56,120 nt of DNA from Desulfobacterales bacterium (GTDB lineage: Bacteria > Desulfobacterota > Desulfobacteria > Desulfobacterales > JAQWFD01), in assembly GCA_028704555.1 (NCBI GenBank), contig JAQWFD010000026.1:1-56120 (forward strand). The letters run 5' to 3'. Under the pieces are notes generated by a model. The model made no database searches. It was not told where the DNA came from and worked only from the letters and a program-made list of their open reading frames with translations. This document shows, one piece after another, positions 26,122-34,623 of the stretch. How positions within the stretch are numbered: the stretch's first letter is position 1; every line of letters starts with the position of its first letter. The position numbers and the translations under genes are program-made.

Positions 26122-27546
26122 ATGAATGATACCATGATCAATGATTCAACTATTGCTGCCATTGCAACACCCATTGGCAATGGCGGTGTCGGAATTGTAA
26201 AAATTTCAGGTGCGGATGCCTTGCCCATAGCCCTGTCAATTTTTCGAAAGCCCGGTTTTTCTCCATATACCGAGCAGGATGAATTATATGCGTTGCAGAA
26301 TGTCGAATCTCATCGCCTTTATTATGGATATGTAATCGATCCGGATCGAAGGTGGATTGTCGATGAGGTCCTTCTTGCGGTGATGAAGGCGCCGAGATCT
26401 TACACCCGTGAAGATGTGGTTGAAATCCATAGCCACGGCGGGGGAGCTGTCATGAACGCTGTGTTGAAGCTGGTTCTCAAACAGGGGGCACGGATCGCTC
26501 AACCCGGTGAATTTACAAGAAGAGCATTTGTTAATGGCCGTATTGATCTGGCACAAGCCGAGGCTGTAATTGACATTATCAACGCCACATCCCGAAGGGA
26601 ATTGGAAGCGGCTGCTCATTTGCTGAAAGGGGATTTCAGCCGTCAGATTGAATCCATTCGCGGTGTCCTGGTTGATATGTTAACACAGATAGATGCCGCT
26701 ATTGATTTTCCGGACGATATCGATGATGTGCTCGATAGAACCCGTGTTATTCTACAACTTCAACAGCTGGTTCTGGACCCGATTCAGGTGATGATCGACC
26801 GGTATGATAACGGTCATGTTTATCGTGACGGAATCAAGGTCGTTATCATTGGGAGACCCAATGTGGGCAAGTCGAGCCTGATGAATTGCCTTCTTGAGAA
26901 AAATCGTGTCATTGTGGCCCCTATACCCGGAACAACCCGTGATTTTATCGATGACCGGTTTAGTATCGCTGATATATCGGTAACTATTACCGACACCGCC
27001 GGATTGCATAAAACAGATGACCCTGTCGAGACGATTGGGATTGAAAAGGTTTATGACTGTATCGAACAAAGCGATCTGGTGTTGTTTGTAATTGATGGCG
27101 GATTGCCGGTCGTTGAAGAGGATTTGCATATTGTTAAAGGCATTAAGGAGAAGCCAATGATATGTGTGCTCAATAAGTCTGACCTTTTCGAAGAAGACAA
27201 GCCGGTACGGTTACCTGAAGCGTTTTCTGCTGTCCCGGTTACCCCTGTGTCCGCTCTTTTTAATAAAGGAATCAATGAGCTGAAGACTTTAATTCATTCG
27301 ATGCTGGTAAAGAACGTTACGGATGGGCAGTCTGAAGTAATTCCAAATTTGAGGCACAAAATAGCCCTGGAACGCAGTGCGCTTTCGATTCGATCTTGCC
27401 AGGAAGCCTTGCGTGCGGATATGCCCGCCGAGATTGTTGCGATTGATCTGCGGGAGGGTATGGATGCGCTCGCGGAAGTATTGGGAATTAACGTCAATGA
27501 AGATATTTTGGATCATGTTTTCAGCCAGTTTTGTATTGGAAAGTAA
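26122..27546 (+). CDS. mnmE: tRNA modification GTPase MnmE
   Basis: Partner of MnmG (GidA) in making 5-carboxymethylaminomethyl-uridine at tRNA wobble U34. At 474 residues it is complete. An N-terminal tetrahydrofolate-binding domain (about 1-120, STIAAIATPIGNGGVGIVKISG) is followed by the GTPase domain with G1 GRPNVGKSS (244-252), G2 GTTRDF and G3 DTAG (291-294). The C-terminal FCIGK carries the conserved C471. ATG 26134 is an alternative start. mnmG and rsmG, often next, are not here; instead a parS site follows the stop. Confidence 0.95.
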   Translation: MNDTMINDSTIAAIATPIGNGGVGIVKISGADALPIALSIFRKPGFSPYTEQDELYALQNVESHRLYYGYVIDPDRRWIVDEVLLAVMKAPRSYTREDVVEIHSHGGGAVMNAVLKLVLKQGARIAQPGEFTRRAFVNGRIDLAQAEAVIDIINATSRRELEAAAHLLKGDFSRQIESIRGVLVDMLTQIDAAIDFPDDIDDVLDRTRVILQLQQLVLDPIQVMIDRYDNGHVYRDGIKVVIIGRPNVGKSSLMNCLLEKNRVIVAPIPGTTRDFIDDRFSIADISVTITDTAGLHKTDDPVETIGIEKVYDCIEQSDLVLFVIDGGLPVVEEDLHIVKGIKEKPMICVLNKSDLFEEDKPVRLPEAFSAVPVTPVSALFNKGINELKTLIHSMLVKNVTDGQSEVIPNLRHKIALERSALSIRSCQEALRADMPAEIVAIDLREGMDALAEVLGINVNEDILDHVFSQFCIGK

Positions 27547-27547
27547 T

Positions 27548-27563
27548 CGTTTCACGTGAAACA
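27548..27563. promoter_or_regulatory. parS: parS centromere site (ParB/Spo0J binding)
   Basis: CGTTTCACGTGAAACA differs from the widely conserved 16-bp parS consensus (tGTTtCACGTGaAACa) at only the first base and contains the full GTTTCACGTGAAAC dyad. It begins one base after the mnmE stop. In many bacteria parS sites cluster near oriC and the mnmE-gidAB-parAB genes, which agrees with this location. No parA or parB is in the window. Confidence 0.8.
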
Positions 27564-27727
27564 TGAGTAAGACTTGAAAATCGGGTAGTTGACAGATAGA
27601 CGACCGCAATGTACGGAATTGGTTTTAATTACTCCACACCCCGGGTACGGCCAGTGTCGGCAGGCGCTGCTCCAAATAAAACTGGCAATTATTTTTGAGA
27701 GATTCTTATTTTAAAGTTATGGACAGC

Positions 27728-27769
27728 AAAAGCACCAGAACCCCATGACGGTATTGTCCTGATGCTTTT
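27728..27769. terminator. Imperfect stem-loop between mnmE and a convergent gene
   Basis: AAAAGCACCAG and CTGATGCTTTT can pair with one bulge around a loop of about 20 bases. The flanking A and T runs would let it end transcripts from either side, suiting the convergent arrangement of mnmE and the minus-strand gene at 27817. The match is imperfect. Confidence 0.35.
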
Positions 27770-27816
27770 GTCGATCACCGGCCGCAGGCCTGATAATAAA
27801 AAATCCATGCCGTAAA

Positions 27817-28281
27817 TTATTCTTCTTTCCCGATATCAAGCGTTTCATCATCGGCAATTTTTAACGGAGAACTGATACTTCCAAGCGCTGGCCCGTCATC
27901 AAAATCTTCATCCAGTTTATCATCCAGCAGTTCGTCAATCACAACGGCCTCTTCATCAATAATATCAATGGGTTGAGGGTCTTTTTTCAACAGATCGACG
28001 TCATTGAAAAAAATTTCCATCGGCTGCTGGTTTTCTGAACGATACAACGTCATGACAGACTCAGCCAGTAGATCAGCGAATTGTCCGCACGGAAACATAT
28101 TCTCGGTTCTCAAACTCGAAATCAGCGAAACTTTGCCTTTTTCCATAGCCGTCTCAATCTGCTGGCGATCATAACATTCCTCGCAAAGAAAAGATAACCC
28201 GCCTTTATCCAACTCGGCAAATTCCGATATCACTAATTTGTTTTCATCATTTCGTTTTGTAAGTACGTATTTTTGTTTCAA
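27817..28281 (-). CDS. Hypothetical acidic protein with a CxxC pair
   Basis: No family was recognised. The 154-residue protein has a globular-looking N-terminal half with CEEC (about 33-36) and two further cysteine-free hydrophobic stretches. Its C-terminal third is very acidic and probably disordered (many Asp/Glu, e.g. DDKLDEDFDDG). There is no signal peptide or membrane segment. Start ATG 28281 has AGGAG about six bases upstream. Codon use and the ribosome site suggest a real gene. It stands alone between the parS site and the tRNA-Ser pair. Confidence 0.65.
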   Translation of the reverse strand: MKQKYVLTKRNDENKLVISEFAELDKGGLSFLCEECYDRQQIETAMEKGKVSLISSLRTENMFPCGQFADLLAESVMTLYRSENQQPMEIFFNDVDLLKKDPQPIDIIDEEAVVIDELLDDKLDEDFDDGPALGSISSPLKIADDETLDIGKEE

Positions 28282-28599
28282 GACACATCTCCTTTAACAG
28301 CCCTTGAATTAATTTGTTGGAAGTTGTAAATTTTTGTTGCGTTATACCGGAAATCATAAAATATCCTTCATGTCAATAAAGATATGTGTCCATATTAAAA
28401 CTAATTGAAATAACAGTATTTTCCAATTTAAAAAGCAAATTTAACCGAAAGCATATCCCAATCTGTCGGTACAGCGGTACTCAATTTTTTAAGAATTTCA
28501 GGACCCGGCAAAATACCATTATCATCACCCAAAGGAAACCATATAATAATAAAATTTATTGACCTGACCGAACTTAAATGATATAAAATTTTTTTTAAA
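28282..28599. other. AT-rich spacer ahead of the tRNA-Ser pair
   Basis: It holds the leader of the minus-strand hypothetical gene on the left and the tRNA promoter on the right. No further gene or repeat was recognised. Confidence 0.5.
28559..28587 (+). promoter_or_regulatory. Sigma-70-type promoter for tRNA-Ser genes
   Basis: TTGACC (28559-28564) and TATAAA (28582-28587) are separated by exactly 17 bases. The -10 box ends 12 bases before the first tRNA nucleotide, the expected distance for a stable-RNA promoter with a short leader. Confidence 0.65.
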
Positions 28600-28687
28600 G
28601 GAGGGATGGCCGAGTGGTTGAAGGCGGCGGTCTTGAAAACCGTTGAGCTTAACGGCTCCGTGGGTTCGAATCCTACTCCCTCCGCCA
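28600..28687 (+). tRNA. tRNA-Ser (UGA)
   Basis: 88 bases including an encoded CCA. The 7-bp acceptor stem GGAGGGA pairs with TCCCTCC, the T-loop reads GGTTCGAATCC, and a long variable arm marks it as class II. The anticodon loop CTTGAAA gives TGA (28634-28636). Confidence 0.95.
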
Positions 28688-28694
28688 GAAAGAT

Positions 28695-28787
28695 GGAGAG
28701 ATGGCCGAGTCGGCTGAAGGCGCTCGCCTGCTAAGCGAGTGTGGGGGGAAACTTCCACCGAGGGTTCGAATCCCTCTCTCTCCGCCA
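28695..28787 (+). tRNA. tRNA-Ser (GCU)
   Basis: 93 bases with encoded CCA. The acceptor stem GGAGAGA pairs with TCTCTCC, the anticodon stem is CTCGC/GCGAG, and loop CTGCTAA gives anticodon GCT (28730-28732). A long variable arm is present. It lies seven bases after tRNA-Ser(UGA), so the two come from one transcript. Confidence 0.95.
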
Positions 28788-28805
28788 GCATTCAAAACCG
28801 CATGG

Positions 28806-28832
28806 GCCCGGGATAGAATCCCCGGGCTTTTT
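28806..28832 (+). terminator. Rho-independent terminator after the tRNA-Ser pair
   Basis: GCCCGGG (28806-28812) pairs with CCCGGGC (28821-28827) around an 8-base loop and is followed directly by T5. This is a textbook intrinsic terminator ending the tRNA transcript. Confidence 0.85.
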
Positions 28833-29289
28833 GCTTTTTTAATACCACACGTTCCCTGGCCCCGGCATCACCTTAAAATTAAATTACTTTTCAACGCAGG
28901 AAACCACCCCGCGTTTTTCTTTTCCGCCCTTATTTTTTTCTATGGACATAGGTTGAGATTCTTTGTTTGCGCAGAGTCAGCATCGACAGCCCGCTTACGG
29001 CCGGTCTCCGGCAGATAAGATTTTAATCCAATTTGTTGCCCCCATACCATTTCAATGATATAGTAAAAGAGTTTTTGCAGGCAGAAACGCAAGTTTGCTA
29101 CAGCCTTCTGGCTGCGGAACCGGTGCTGTCAAAGTACCAAACCTTAAATTTAATAAAATTTTTCTTGCATTTATAAATGTTGTTATATATTTCTCATATG
29201 AAGAGTAATAATTTTAGGTTGTTCGTCTGAATTCGATTCGGAAAACAACTCAAATTACATTAACCATATCTGCCGCAGGAGGTGAGGGT
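28833..29289. other. Leader region of infC
   Basis: About 457 bases, AT-rich towards the right. A small hairpin CAGCC-TTCT-GGCTG lies at 29101-29114, and a nine-base Shine-Dalgarno sequence is at the end. thrS, which often precedes infC, is not here. The promoter could not be placed with confidence. Confidence 0.45.
29277..29285 (+). promoter_or_regulatory. Full-length Shine-Dalgarno deciding the infC start
   Basis: AGGAGGTGA complements nine bases of the 16S rRNA 3' end. The in-frame codon ATA at 29290 is four bases beyond it. No ATG, GTG or TTG lies in frame at a suitable distance, and the next candidate, TTG 29362, has no ribosome site. Confidence 0.7.
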
Positions 29290-29817
29290 ATAACAGTTTC
29301 AAGACGACCCCAAAAACAAAGAACAAATATAAACGAAGAAATAAGAGCCAGAGAAGTCCGGTTGATAGGTCCCGACGGGAGTCAGGTCGGCGTCGTTTCA
29401 ATTCGTGAAGCTCTCGCTCTCGCTGCTGATCACAGCCTTGATCTTGTCGAGCTATCTCCCACTGCAACCCCTCCGGTTTGCAAAATAATGGATTATGGGA
29501 GATATAAATACGAACTGACAAAAAAGCAGCAGGAAGCCAAGAAGAAACAGAGCACTTTTCAACTCAAGGAGATTAAAATACGGCCCAAAACCGGAGACCA
29601 TGATCTTGAGGTAAAAATCGGTCACATCAGGCGATTTATTGAAAGAAAAGACAAAGTCAAGGTTACCGTAATTTTCAGGGGTCGGGAAATAACGCTTTCA
29701 AACTTGGGCAGAGAGTTGTTAAAAAAGATTGCGGATGAAACAGCTGAATTTGCGGAAGTGGAACAAAGCCCCAAATTTGAAGGCCGCACAATGATAATGG
29801 TGTTATCACCGAAATAA
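29290..29817 (+). CDS. infC: Translation initiation factor IF-3, probable AUA start
   Basis: Binds the 30S subunit and checks the start codon. From ATA 29290 it has 175 residues, the family length. The N-terminal domain includes NEEIRAREVRLIGPDGSQVGVV, a linker rich in Lys follows (about 80-95), and the C-terminal domain has RPKTGDHDLEVKIGHIRRFIERKDKVKVTVIFRGRE. IF-3 discriminates against non-standard starts, and in E. coli infC begins at AUU, giving autoregulation; an AUA start here would serve the same purpose. Starting at TTG 29362 would delete 24 conserved N-terminal residues. Confidence 0.9.
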   Translation: MTVSRRPQKQRTNINEEIRAREVRLIGPDGSQVGVVSIREALALAADHSLDLVELSPTATPPVCKIMDYGRYKYELTKKQQEAKKKQSTFQLKEIKIRPKTGDHDLEVKIGHIRRFIERKDKVKVTVIFRGREITLSNLGRELLKKIADETAEFAEVEQSPKFEGRTMIMVLSPK

Positions 29818-29861
29818 TCAACAGACCTGCCACCCATCCTCTGAAAACGGATCTTCTTGCC

Positions 29862-29903
29862 GGCGTGAGTTGTATCGAAACATACTCACGCCTTCTGTTT
29901 TTT
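29862..29903 (+). terminator. Hairpin with U-rich tail between infC and rpmI
   Basis: GGCGTGAGT (29862-29870) pairs perfectly with ACTCACGCC (29884-29892), followed by TTCTGTTTTTT. It probably ends the infC transcript or works as an attenuator ahead of rpmI-rplT. infC, rpmI and rplT are often cotranscribed and regulated by L20, so either reading is possible. Confidence 0.75.
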
Positions 29904-29971
29904 AATTCGGCCGGATTTTTACCTTGTGTCTGAACTTGTTTCTTCTCCCATTCATTTTTATAATATTTATA

Positions 29972-30000
29972 CTTGATGATTTTTCAAAAAAAGTTTATGT
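29972..30000 (+). promoter_or_regulatory. Possible promoter for rpmI-rplT-pheST
   Basis: TTGATG and TATGTT are separated by 17 bases, downstream of the infC terminator and about 165 bases ahead of rpmI. The -10 match is moderate. Confidence 0.4.
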
Positions 30001-30166
30001 TCGCAAATTTAGCGTCTGAGATAATGGCATTGTAAATTTCTACAAGCCGATCCGTCACATGCTCTTCTGTTCAAAAATGTGAGGAAGTCGGTCCTATTTA
30101 TAAGCGCCGACAAGCACACTGCATATCATGGTGCGTTAAACAACACTGTAAAGGAAAAACAGAATT

Positions 30167-30364
30167 ATGCCAAAAATAAAAACAAATCGGGCGGCTGCAA
30201 AGCGGTTTAAAAAAACAGGCTCAGGGAAATATATTTATACCAAATCCCATGCAAGCCACATTCTGACCAAAAAAACAACCAAGAGAAAGCGGTCTTTAAG
30301 AAAAGCATATGTCATTGACAAATCGGATATGAAAGAATTGAGAAGGCTTCTTCCGAACGGATAA
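30167..30364 (+). CDS. rpmI: 50S ribosomal protein bL35
   Basis: Basic 65-residue large-subunit protein, start [20 protein letters not shown] and end near LRRLLPNG, matching the family over its length. AAGGA precedes ATG 30167. It is followed 42 bases later by rplT, the conserved order. Confidence 0.95.
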   Translation: MPKIKTNRAAAKRFKKTGSGKYIYTKSHASHILTKKTTKRKRSLRKAYVIDKSDMKELRRLLPNG

Positions 30365-30406
30365 ATTATTACATACTGTTAAATAAAAAATAGGAGAAAA
30401 AGAACC

Positions 30407-30757
30407 GTGCGTATTAAAAGGGGTTTTAAGGCAAGAAGACGTCGCAATAAGGTATTAAAGCTGGCGAAAGGCTTTCGAGGCGGACACAGCAAATTATTTC
30501 GAACGGCCGCTGATTCCGTGGATAAAGCGCTTATGTATGCATATCGTGATCGGAAGGCAAGAAAGCGGGATTTCAGAAGGCTCTGGATTGCCCGCATCAA
30601 TGCAGGTGTCCGAATGAATAATCTGCCATACAGTAAATTCATTCACGGATTAAAGCTTGCCAGTATTGAGCTTGACAGGAAGGTCCTGGCGGAGCTGGCA
30701 GTCTCTGATCCATCAGGTTTTTCTAAAATCGCAGCACTTGCATCGCAGCAGCTCTAA
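30407..30757 (+). CDS. rplT: 50S ribosomal protein bL20
   Basis: Early-assembly 23S rRNA-binding protein and, in several bacteria, the repressor of its own operon. It has 116 residues, start [21 protein letters not shown], with the RNA-binding RIKRG and [23 protein letters not shown] intact. The start codon is GTG, with TAGGAG about ten bases upstream. It is followed by pheS after 78 bases. Confidence 0.95.
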   Translation: MRIKRGFKARRRRNKVLKLAKGFRGGHSKLFRTAADSVDKALMYAYRDRKARKRDFRRLWIARINAGVRMNNLPYSKFIHGLKLASIELDRKVLAELAVSDPSGFSKIAALASQQL

Positions 30758-30835
30758 TCTTTGGGGTGCAAGTATTTTTACCGCTGTAATAATAGATTAT
30801 TCAACATTATTTAAGTAAAAATCAGAGCAAGGGAA

Positions 30836-31843
30836 GTGGAAAAATCTATAGAGCAGATTTATGCAGAGGCGTTGAAAGAACTTGAAACCGCTTCTGATCA
30901 AGACAGTATAGCAGCGCTTTCAACCCGATATCTGGGGCGGAAAGGTATCATAACTCTTTTTTTGAGAAATATAGCCAAGCTGCCGCCGGACCAGCGTCCC
31001 AGGGCTGGGGAAAAAGCAAACGAAGTTAAAAAAATACTGGAAAAAACGTTCAACGATACGTTGAAGTGCATTGAGACGGAAGCTTCCAAGGTCGTAGACT
31101 TCATCGACGTGTCTCTTCCGGGCAGAATTGAACAGGCGGGATCTTTGCATCCCATTTCTCAGGTCGCTCAGCAGATCTGCGGTATTTTCGCAAATCTGGG
31201 GTTTGAGATTGCCGAAGGCCCGGAGGTCGAAACGGACTATTATAATTTTGAAGCATTAAATATTCCTAAAGACCATCCGGCACGCGACATGCAGGACACA
31301 TTCTATGTGTCAGACAATATCGTTCTGAGAACTCAGACATCACCCATGCAGATCCGTGTTATGGAGAAGCAGTCTCCACCGGTTCGAATCATCGCGCCGG
31401 GCAAGGTTTATCGATGTGACTCAGATTTGACCCATACCCCCATGTTCAATCAGGTGGAAGGCTTGCTGGTGGACAGGGGCGTCAGCTTTGGGGACCTGAA
31501 AGGCATCTTGACAACATTTATTCATCAAATGTTTGATGATCAGATCCGCCTCAGATTCCGCCCCAGTTTTTTCCCATTTACAGAGCCGAGTGCAGAGGTG
31601 GATATTCTGTGCGTCATGTGCAGGGGCGCCGGCTGTCGTGTGTGTTCTCAGACCGGATGGCTTGAAATACTGGGTGCTGGCATGGTGCATCCGGCTGTTT
31701 TTGAAAATGTGGGGTACGATACGTCCCGCTATACTGGATTTGCTTTTGGAATGGGTATTGAACGCATTGCCATGCTCAAATATGGAATTGATGATATTCG
31801 TAAATTCTATGAAAACGATCTCAGATTTTTAAGGCAATTTTGA
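30836..31843 (+). CDS. pheS: Phenylalanyl-tRNA synthetase alpha subunit
   Basis: Catalytic subunit of the alpha2-beta2 PheRS, 335 residues. An N-terminal coiled coil (about 1-90) precedes the class II core: GFEIAEGPEVETDYYNFEALN, HPARDMQDTFY, RTQTSPMQIRVM and GMGIERIAMLKYGIDDIR (motif 3). The start codon is GTG. The stop lies one base before pheT, so the two are tightly coupled. Confidence 0.95.
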   Translation: MEKSIEQIYAEALKELETASDQDSIAALSTRYLGRKGIITLFLRNIAKLPPDQRPRAGEKANEVKKILEKTFNDTLKCIETEASKVVDFIDVSLPGRIEQAGSLHPISQVAQQICGIFANLGFEIAEGPEVETDYYNFEALNIPKDHPARDMQDTFYVSDNIVLRTQTSPMQIRVMEKQSPPVRIIAPGKVYRCDSDLTHTPMFNQVEGLLVDRGVSFGDLKGILTTFIHQMFDDQIRLRFRPSFFPFTEPSAEVDILCVMCRGAGCRVCSQTGWLEILGAGMVHPAVFENVGYDTSRYTGFAFGMGIERIAMLKYGIDDIRKFYENDLRFLRQF

Positions 31844-31844
31844 T

Positions 31845-34259
31845 ATGAAAGTAAGTTTAAGCTGGCTCAAACAGTATGTCCCTGTAGAAATGGATGCAAA
31901 GGATCTGGCTGAATCACTCACTATGGCCGGATTAGAAGTTGAATCGATTTATGACCATTACGACTATCTGTCGTCTGTAGTCGTTGGCCGGATTGTAGAC
32001 ATAACTTGTCATCCAAATGCAGAAAAACTTCATCTCTGCAAAGTTGATGCCGGCAATAAAATGCTTTCGGTTGTATGCGGCGCTTCGAACATTAAAAAAG
32101 GGATGGTTGTGCCGTTGGCTCTTCCCGGCACAGTTCTTCCAAACGGAACGATTCTTAAAAAAACAGTTATACGCGGCGAAGCGTCTGAAGGCATGCTGTG
32201 CAGCGAAAACGAACTGGGGATCGGCACAGATTCAAACGGGATCATGGCGCTTGCCGACACACTGCCTTCAGGGCAATGCCTGTCAAAGGCTCTCAAACTT
32301 TCAGATCCGGTTCTGGACATTGATTTGACACCCAACCGGCCGGACTGCCTCAGCATCGTTGGCATTGCCAGAGAGGCTGCGGCTATCCGAAAAACCCGAC
32401 TCAATTACCCGGATATCATCCTTCCAGATGCGGAAGGGGATATAGCTGATTTGACTTCCGTCACCATTGAAGCGCCGGAGTTCTGTCATAGATATACGGT
32501 AAGAGTACTTGAAAACGTCACCATCGCACCATCGCCTCCGTGGCTTCGGAACAGACTGCTTTCGATCGGTGTGCGTCCCATCAATAATATTGTCGATGTC
32601 ACCAATTTCGTAATGATGGAAACCGGGCAACCGCTTCATGCATTTGATTTTGATCGTCTCGCTGAGCACCGGATCGTCGTTCGAACGGCGACTGATGGTG
32701 AAATGTTCAAAACACTGGATCAGAAAGAACGAAAACTGGCCGATGATATGCTTTTGATCTGTGATGGCAGAAAACCGATTGCCATCGCCGGTGTAATGGG
32801 TGGCTATGATTCTGAAATCAAATCCGATACCCGCCGGATTCTGCTGGAAAGCGCCTGCTTCGCCCCATCCAATATTCGTAAAGCGGCAAAAAAATTGGGG
32901 CTTGCCACCGAGGCTTCACATCGTTTTGAGCGAGGTGTTGATCCTGAGGGAACGATAAAGGCGATCAACCGGGCCGCCCAGCTGATTGGCGACCTCGCGG
33001 AAGCCATTCTGATTGGCGGTATAATCGATCAAAATCCGGTTAAAGCCGTTAAAAAGACAATCCCATTGAATGTCGGACAAACCAATTCTCGACTTGGCCT
33101 GCATCTTGATATTGCCAAAATGGCTCAACTTTTAAGTTCCGTCGGTTTCAGGACGAACAACGAAACAGATGAAACGCTTAACGTAACCGTCCCTTCATTC
33201 AGAGTGGATGTGACCCGGGAGGTAGATCTCAGCGAAGAGGTGGCCCGTCTATCCGGCTATGATACAATTCCAACTACATATCCGCTCATACCGGCGGAAA
33301 GACGGGGATCTTCGATCCTTTTCGATCTCAGAAATAAAATTAGACAATTGATGACCGGATTTGGATTCTCTGAAACGATTAACTACAGCTTTATCAGTAA
33401 GCATTCGTGTGATCGAATGCGTTTGCCCGCTGATGATCCAAAGCGGAATCAGATAATCATTTTAAATCCGATCTCAGAAGATCAGGCCGTCATGAGAAGC
33501 TCTCTGATACCAGGTCTGATGGAAACCGCACACCGAAATATATCCCAGCAGGTCAAACATCTGAAAATTTTTGAAACAGGTAAAATTTTTATCAGTACCG
33601 GAAAAGACCATTTGCCAAAGGAAACTGAAATCATTGCCGGATTATGGACGGGCTCAAAACACCCTTCCTGCTGGTACAGCAAGGAAATCGACTGTGATTT
33701 TTATGACCTCAAAGGCGTAGTGGAAGCCCTTTTGCGTGGTTTCGGTATAACCGATACCCGATTTACCCGTATGAAGGATGCTCTCTGCACATATACCAGA
33801 CCCGGCTACACGGCACAAATCTTGTTCGGGCAAAGACCTGTCGGCCTTATTGGGGAAATTCATCCATCCGTATTGACCAATTATGACTTAAAACAAACCG
33901 TATATATCTTCGAACTCGATACCGCTGCCCTGAGCGACTCGATTCCTTCGGCAAAGATAGCCGTGCCGATACCCAAATTTCCATCGGTTTCCAGAGATAT
34001 TACATTAATCGTATCCAATACGGTCGAAGCCCAGCATATTCCTGAGCATATTAAAGTCATGAATGAAGCGCTTATTTCAGAGATCCGTATAGTTGACATG
34101 TATGCCGGGGAGCCGATTCCTGTGGGTAAAAAAAGTCTTACACTGAGGATTACTTACAGGTCGCCGTCAGAAACCCTGGAAGACCAGACGGTCAATGAAG
34201 TTCATAAGGCTATATCTGATAAACTGTTACATGTGTTTGATGCGATGTTACCCACTTAA
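31845..34259 (+). CDS. pheT: Phenylalanyl-tRNA synthetase beta subunit
   Basis: Partner subunit of 804 residues, full length. It has an EMAP/OB tRNA-binding domain (about 40-150, VVVGRIVDITCHPNAEKLHLCKVD), B3/B4 editing domain (about 210-390), B5 domain and the catalytic-like core. The C-terminal FDX-ACB domain reads PKFPSVSRDITLIV to the end. The editing site removes mischarged Tyr-tRNA-Phe in this family. Confidence 0.95.
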   Translation: MKVSLSWLKQYVPVEMDAKDLAESLTMAGLEVESIYDHYDYLSSVVVGRIVDITCHPNAEKLHLCKVDAGNKMLSVVCGASNIKKGMVVPLALPGTVLPNGTILKKTVIRGEASEGMLCSENELGIGTDSNGIMALADTLPSGQCLSKALKLSDPVLDIDLTPNRPDCLSIVGIAREAAAIRKTRLNYPDIILPDAEGDIADLTSVTIEAPEFCHRYTVRVLENVTIAPSPPWLRNRLLSIGVRPINNIVDVTNFVMMETGQPLHAFDFDRLAEHRIVVRTATDGEMFKTLDQKERKLADDMLLICDGRKPIAIAGVMGGYDSEIKSDTRRILLESACFAPSNIRKAAKKLGLATEASHRFERGVDPEGTIKAINRAAQLIGDLAEAILIGGIIDQNPVKAVKKTIPLNVGQTNSRLGLHLDIAKMAQLLSSVGFRTNNETDETLNVTVPSFRVDVTREVDLSEEVARLSGYDTIPTTYPLIPAERRGSSILFDLRNKIRQLMTGFGFSETINYSFISKHSCDRMRLPADDPKRNQIIILNPISEDQAVMRSSLIPGLMETAHRNISQQVKHLKIFETGKIFISTGKDHLPKETEIIAGLWTGSKHPSCWYSKEIDCDFYDLKGVVEALLRGFGITDTRFTRMKDALCTYTRPGYTAQILFGQRPVGLIGEIHPSVLTNYDLKQTVYIFELDTAALSDSIPSAKIAVPIPKFPSVSRDITLIVSNTVEAQHIPEHIKVMNEALISEIRIVDMYAGEPIPVGKKSLTLRITYRSPSETLEDQTVNEVHKAISDKLLHVFDAMLPT

Positions 34260-34278
34260 TTCAAATTAAATCAAAATC

Positions 34279-34623
34279 ATGCACTGTCATATGGGCAAAG
34301 AAGTGATATCCCAATCCACTTTACCGGACAAACTTTATTTTCGAATCGGTGAGGTCAGCAAGCTGTCAGGGATTCCGGCCTATGTATTGCGATTCTGGGA
34401 AATGGAATTTTCAACCATTTCACCTAAGCGTACCCCTACCGGTCAACGTCTGTACCGAAAAGGTGATGTAGAACGTATCCTTCAGATAAAGCATTTGCTT
34501 TACGATAAAAAATATACCATTCAAGGCGCCAAGCGATATTTGCGCTCTTCACGGCATTCATCCCCTGATATCGTCGATGATATTCTTATGGAATTGAAGG
34601 ACATTCGGGATTTGCTTGATTAG
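34279..34623 (+). CDS. MerR-family regulator downstream of pheT
   Basis: Small DNA-binding protein of 114 residues with a MerR winged helix (about 21-90: YFRIGEVSKLSGIPAYVLRFWEMEF, then RTPTGQRLYRKGDVERILQIKHLLY) and a short tail. It lacks a ligand or metal-binding C-terminal domain. In many proteobacteria pheT is followed by ihfA and such a MerR gene; ihfA is missing here. ATG 34291 (codon 5) is an alternative start; neither has a strong ribosome site. The target is unknown. Confidence 0.85.
   Translation: MHCHMGKEVISQSTLPDKLYFRIGEVSKLSGIPAYVLRFWEMEFSTISPKRTPTGQRLYRKGDVERILQIKHLLYDKKYTIQGAKRYLRSSRHSSPDIVDDILMELKDIRDLLD

Larger units (their letters stand above)
29818..30166. other. Spacer between infC and rpmI
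   Basis: It holds the terminator-like hairpin at 29862-29903, a possible promoter at 29972-30000, and further short complementary segments between 30045 and 30110 that could form an L20-type leader. No open reading frame of note is present. Confidence 0.45.

Noticed and set aside
28525..28791. Minus-strand open frame across the two tRNA-Ser genes
   Set aside because: It is the usual spurious protein ([22 protein letters not shown] type) produced by reading tRNAs in antisense.
29362..29364. TTG start for infC
   Set aside because: It removes conserved N-terminal residues and lacks a ribosome site, whereas ATA 29290 follows a nine-base Shine-Dalgarno.
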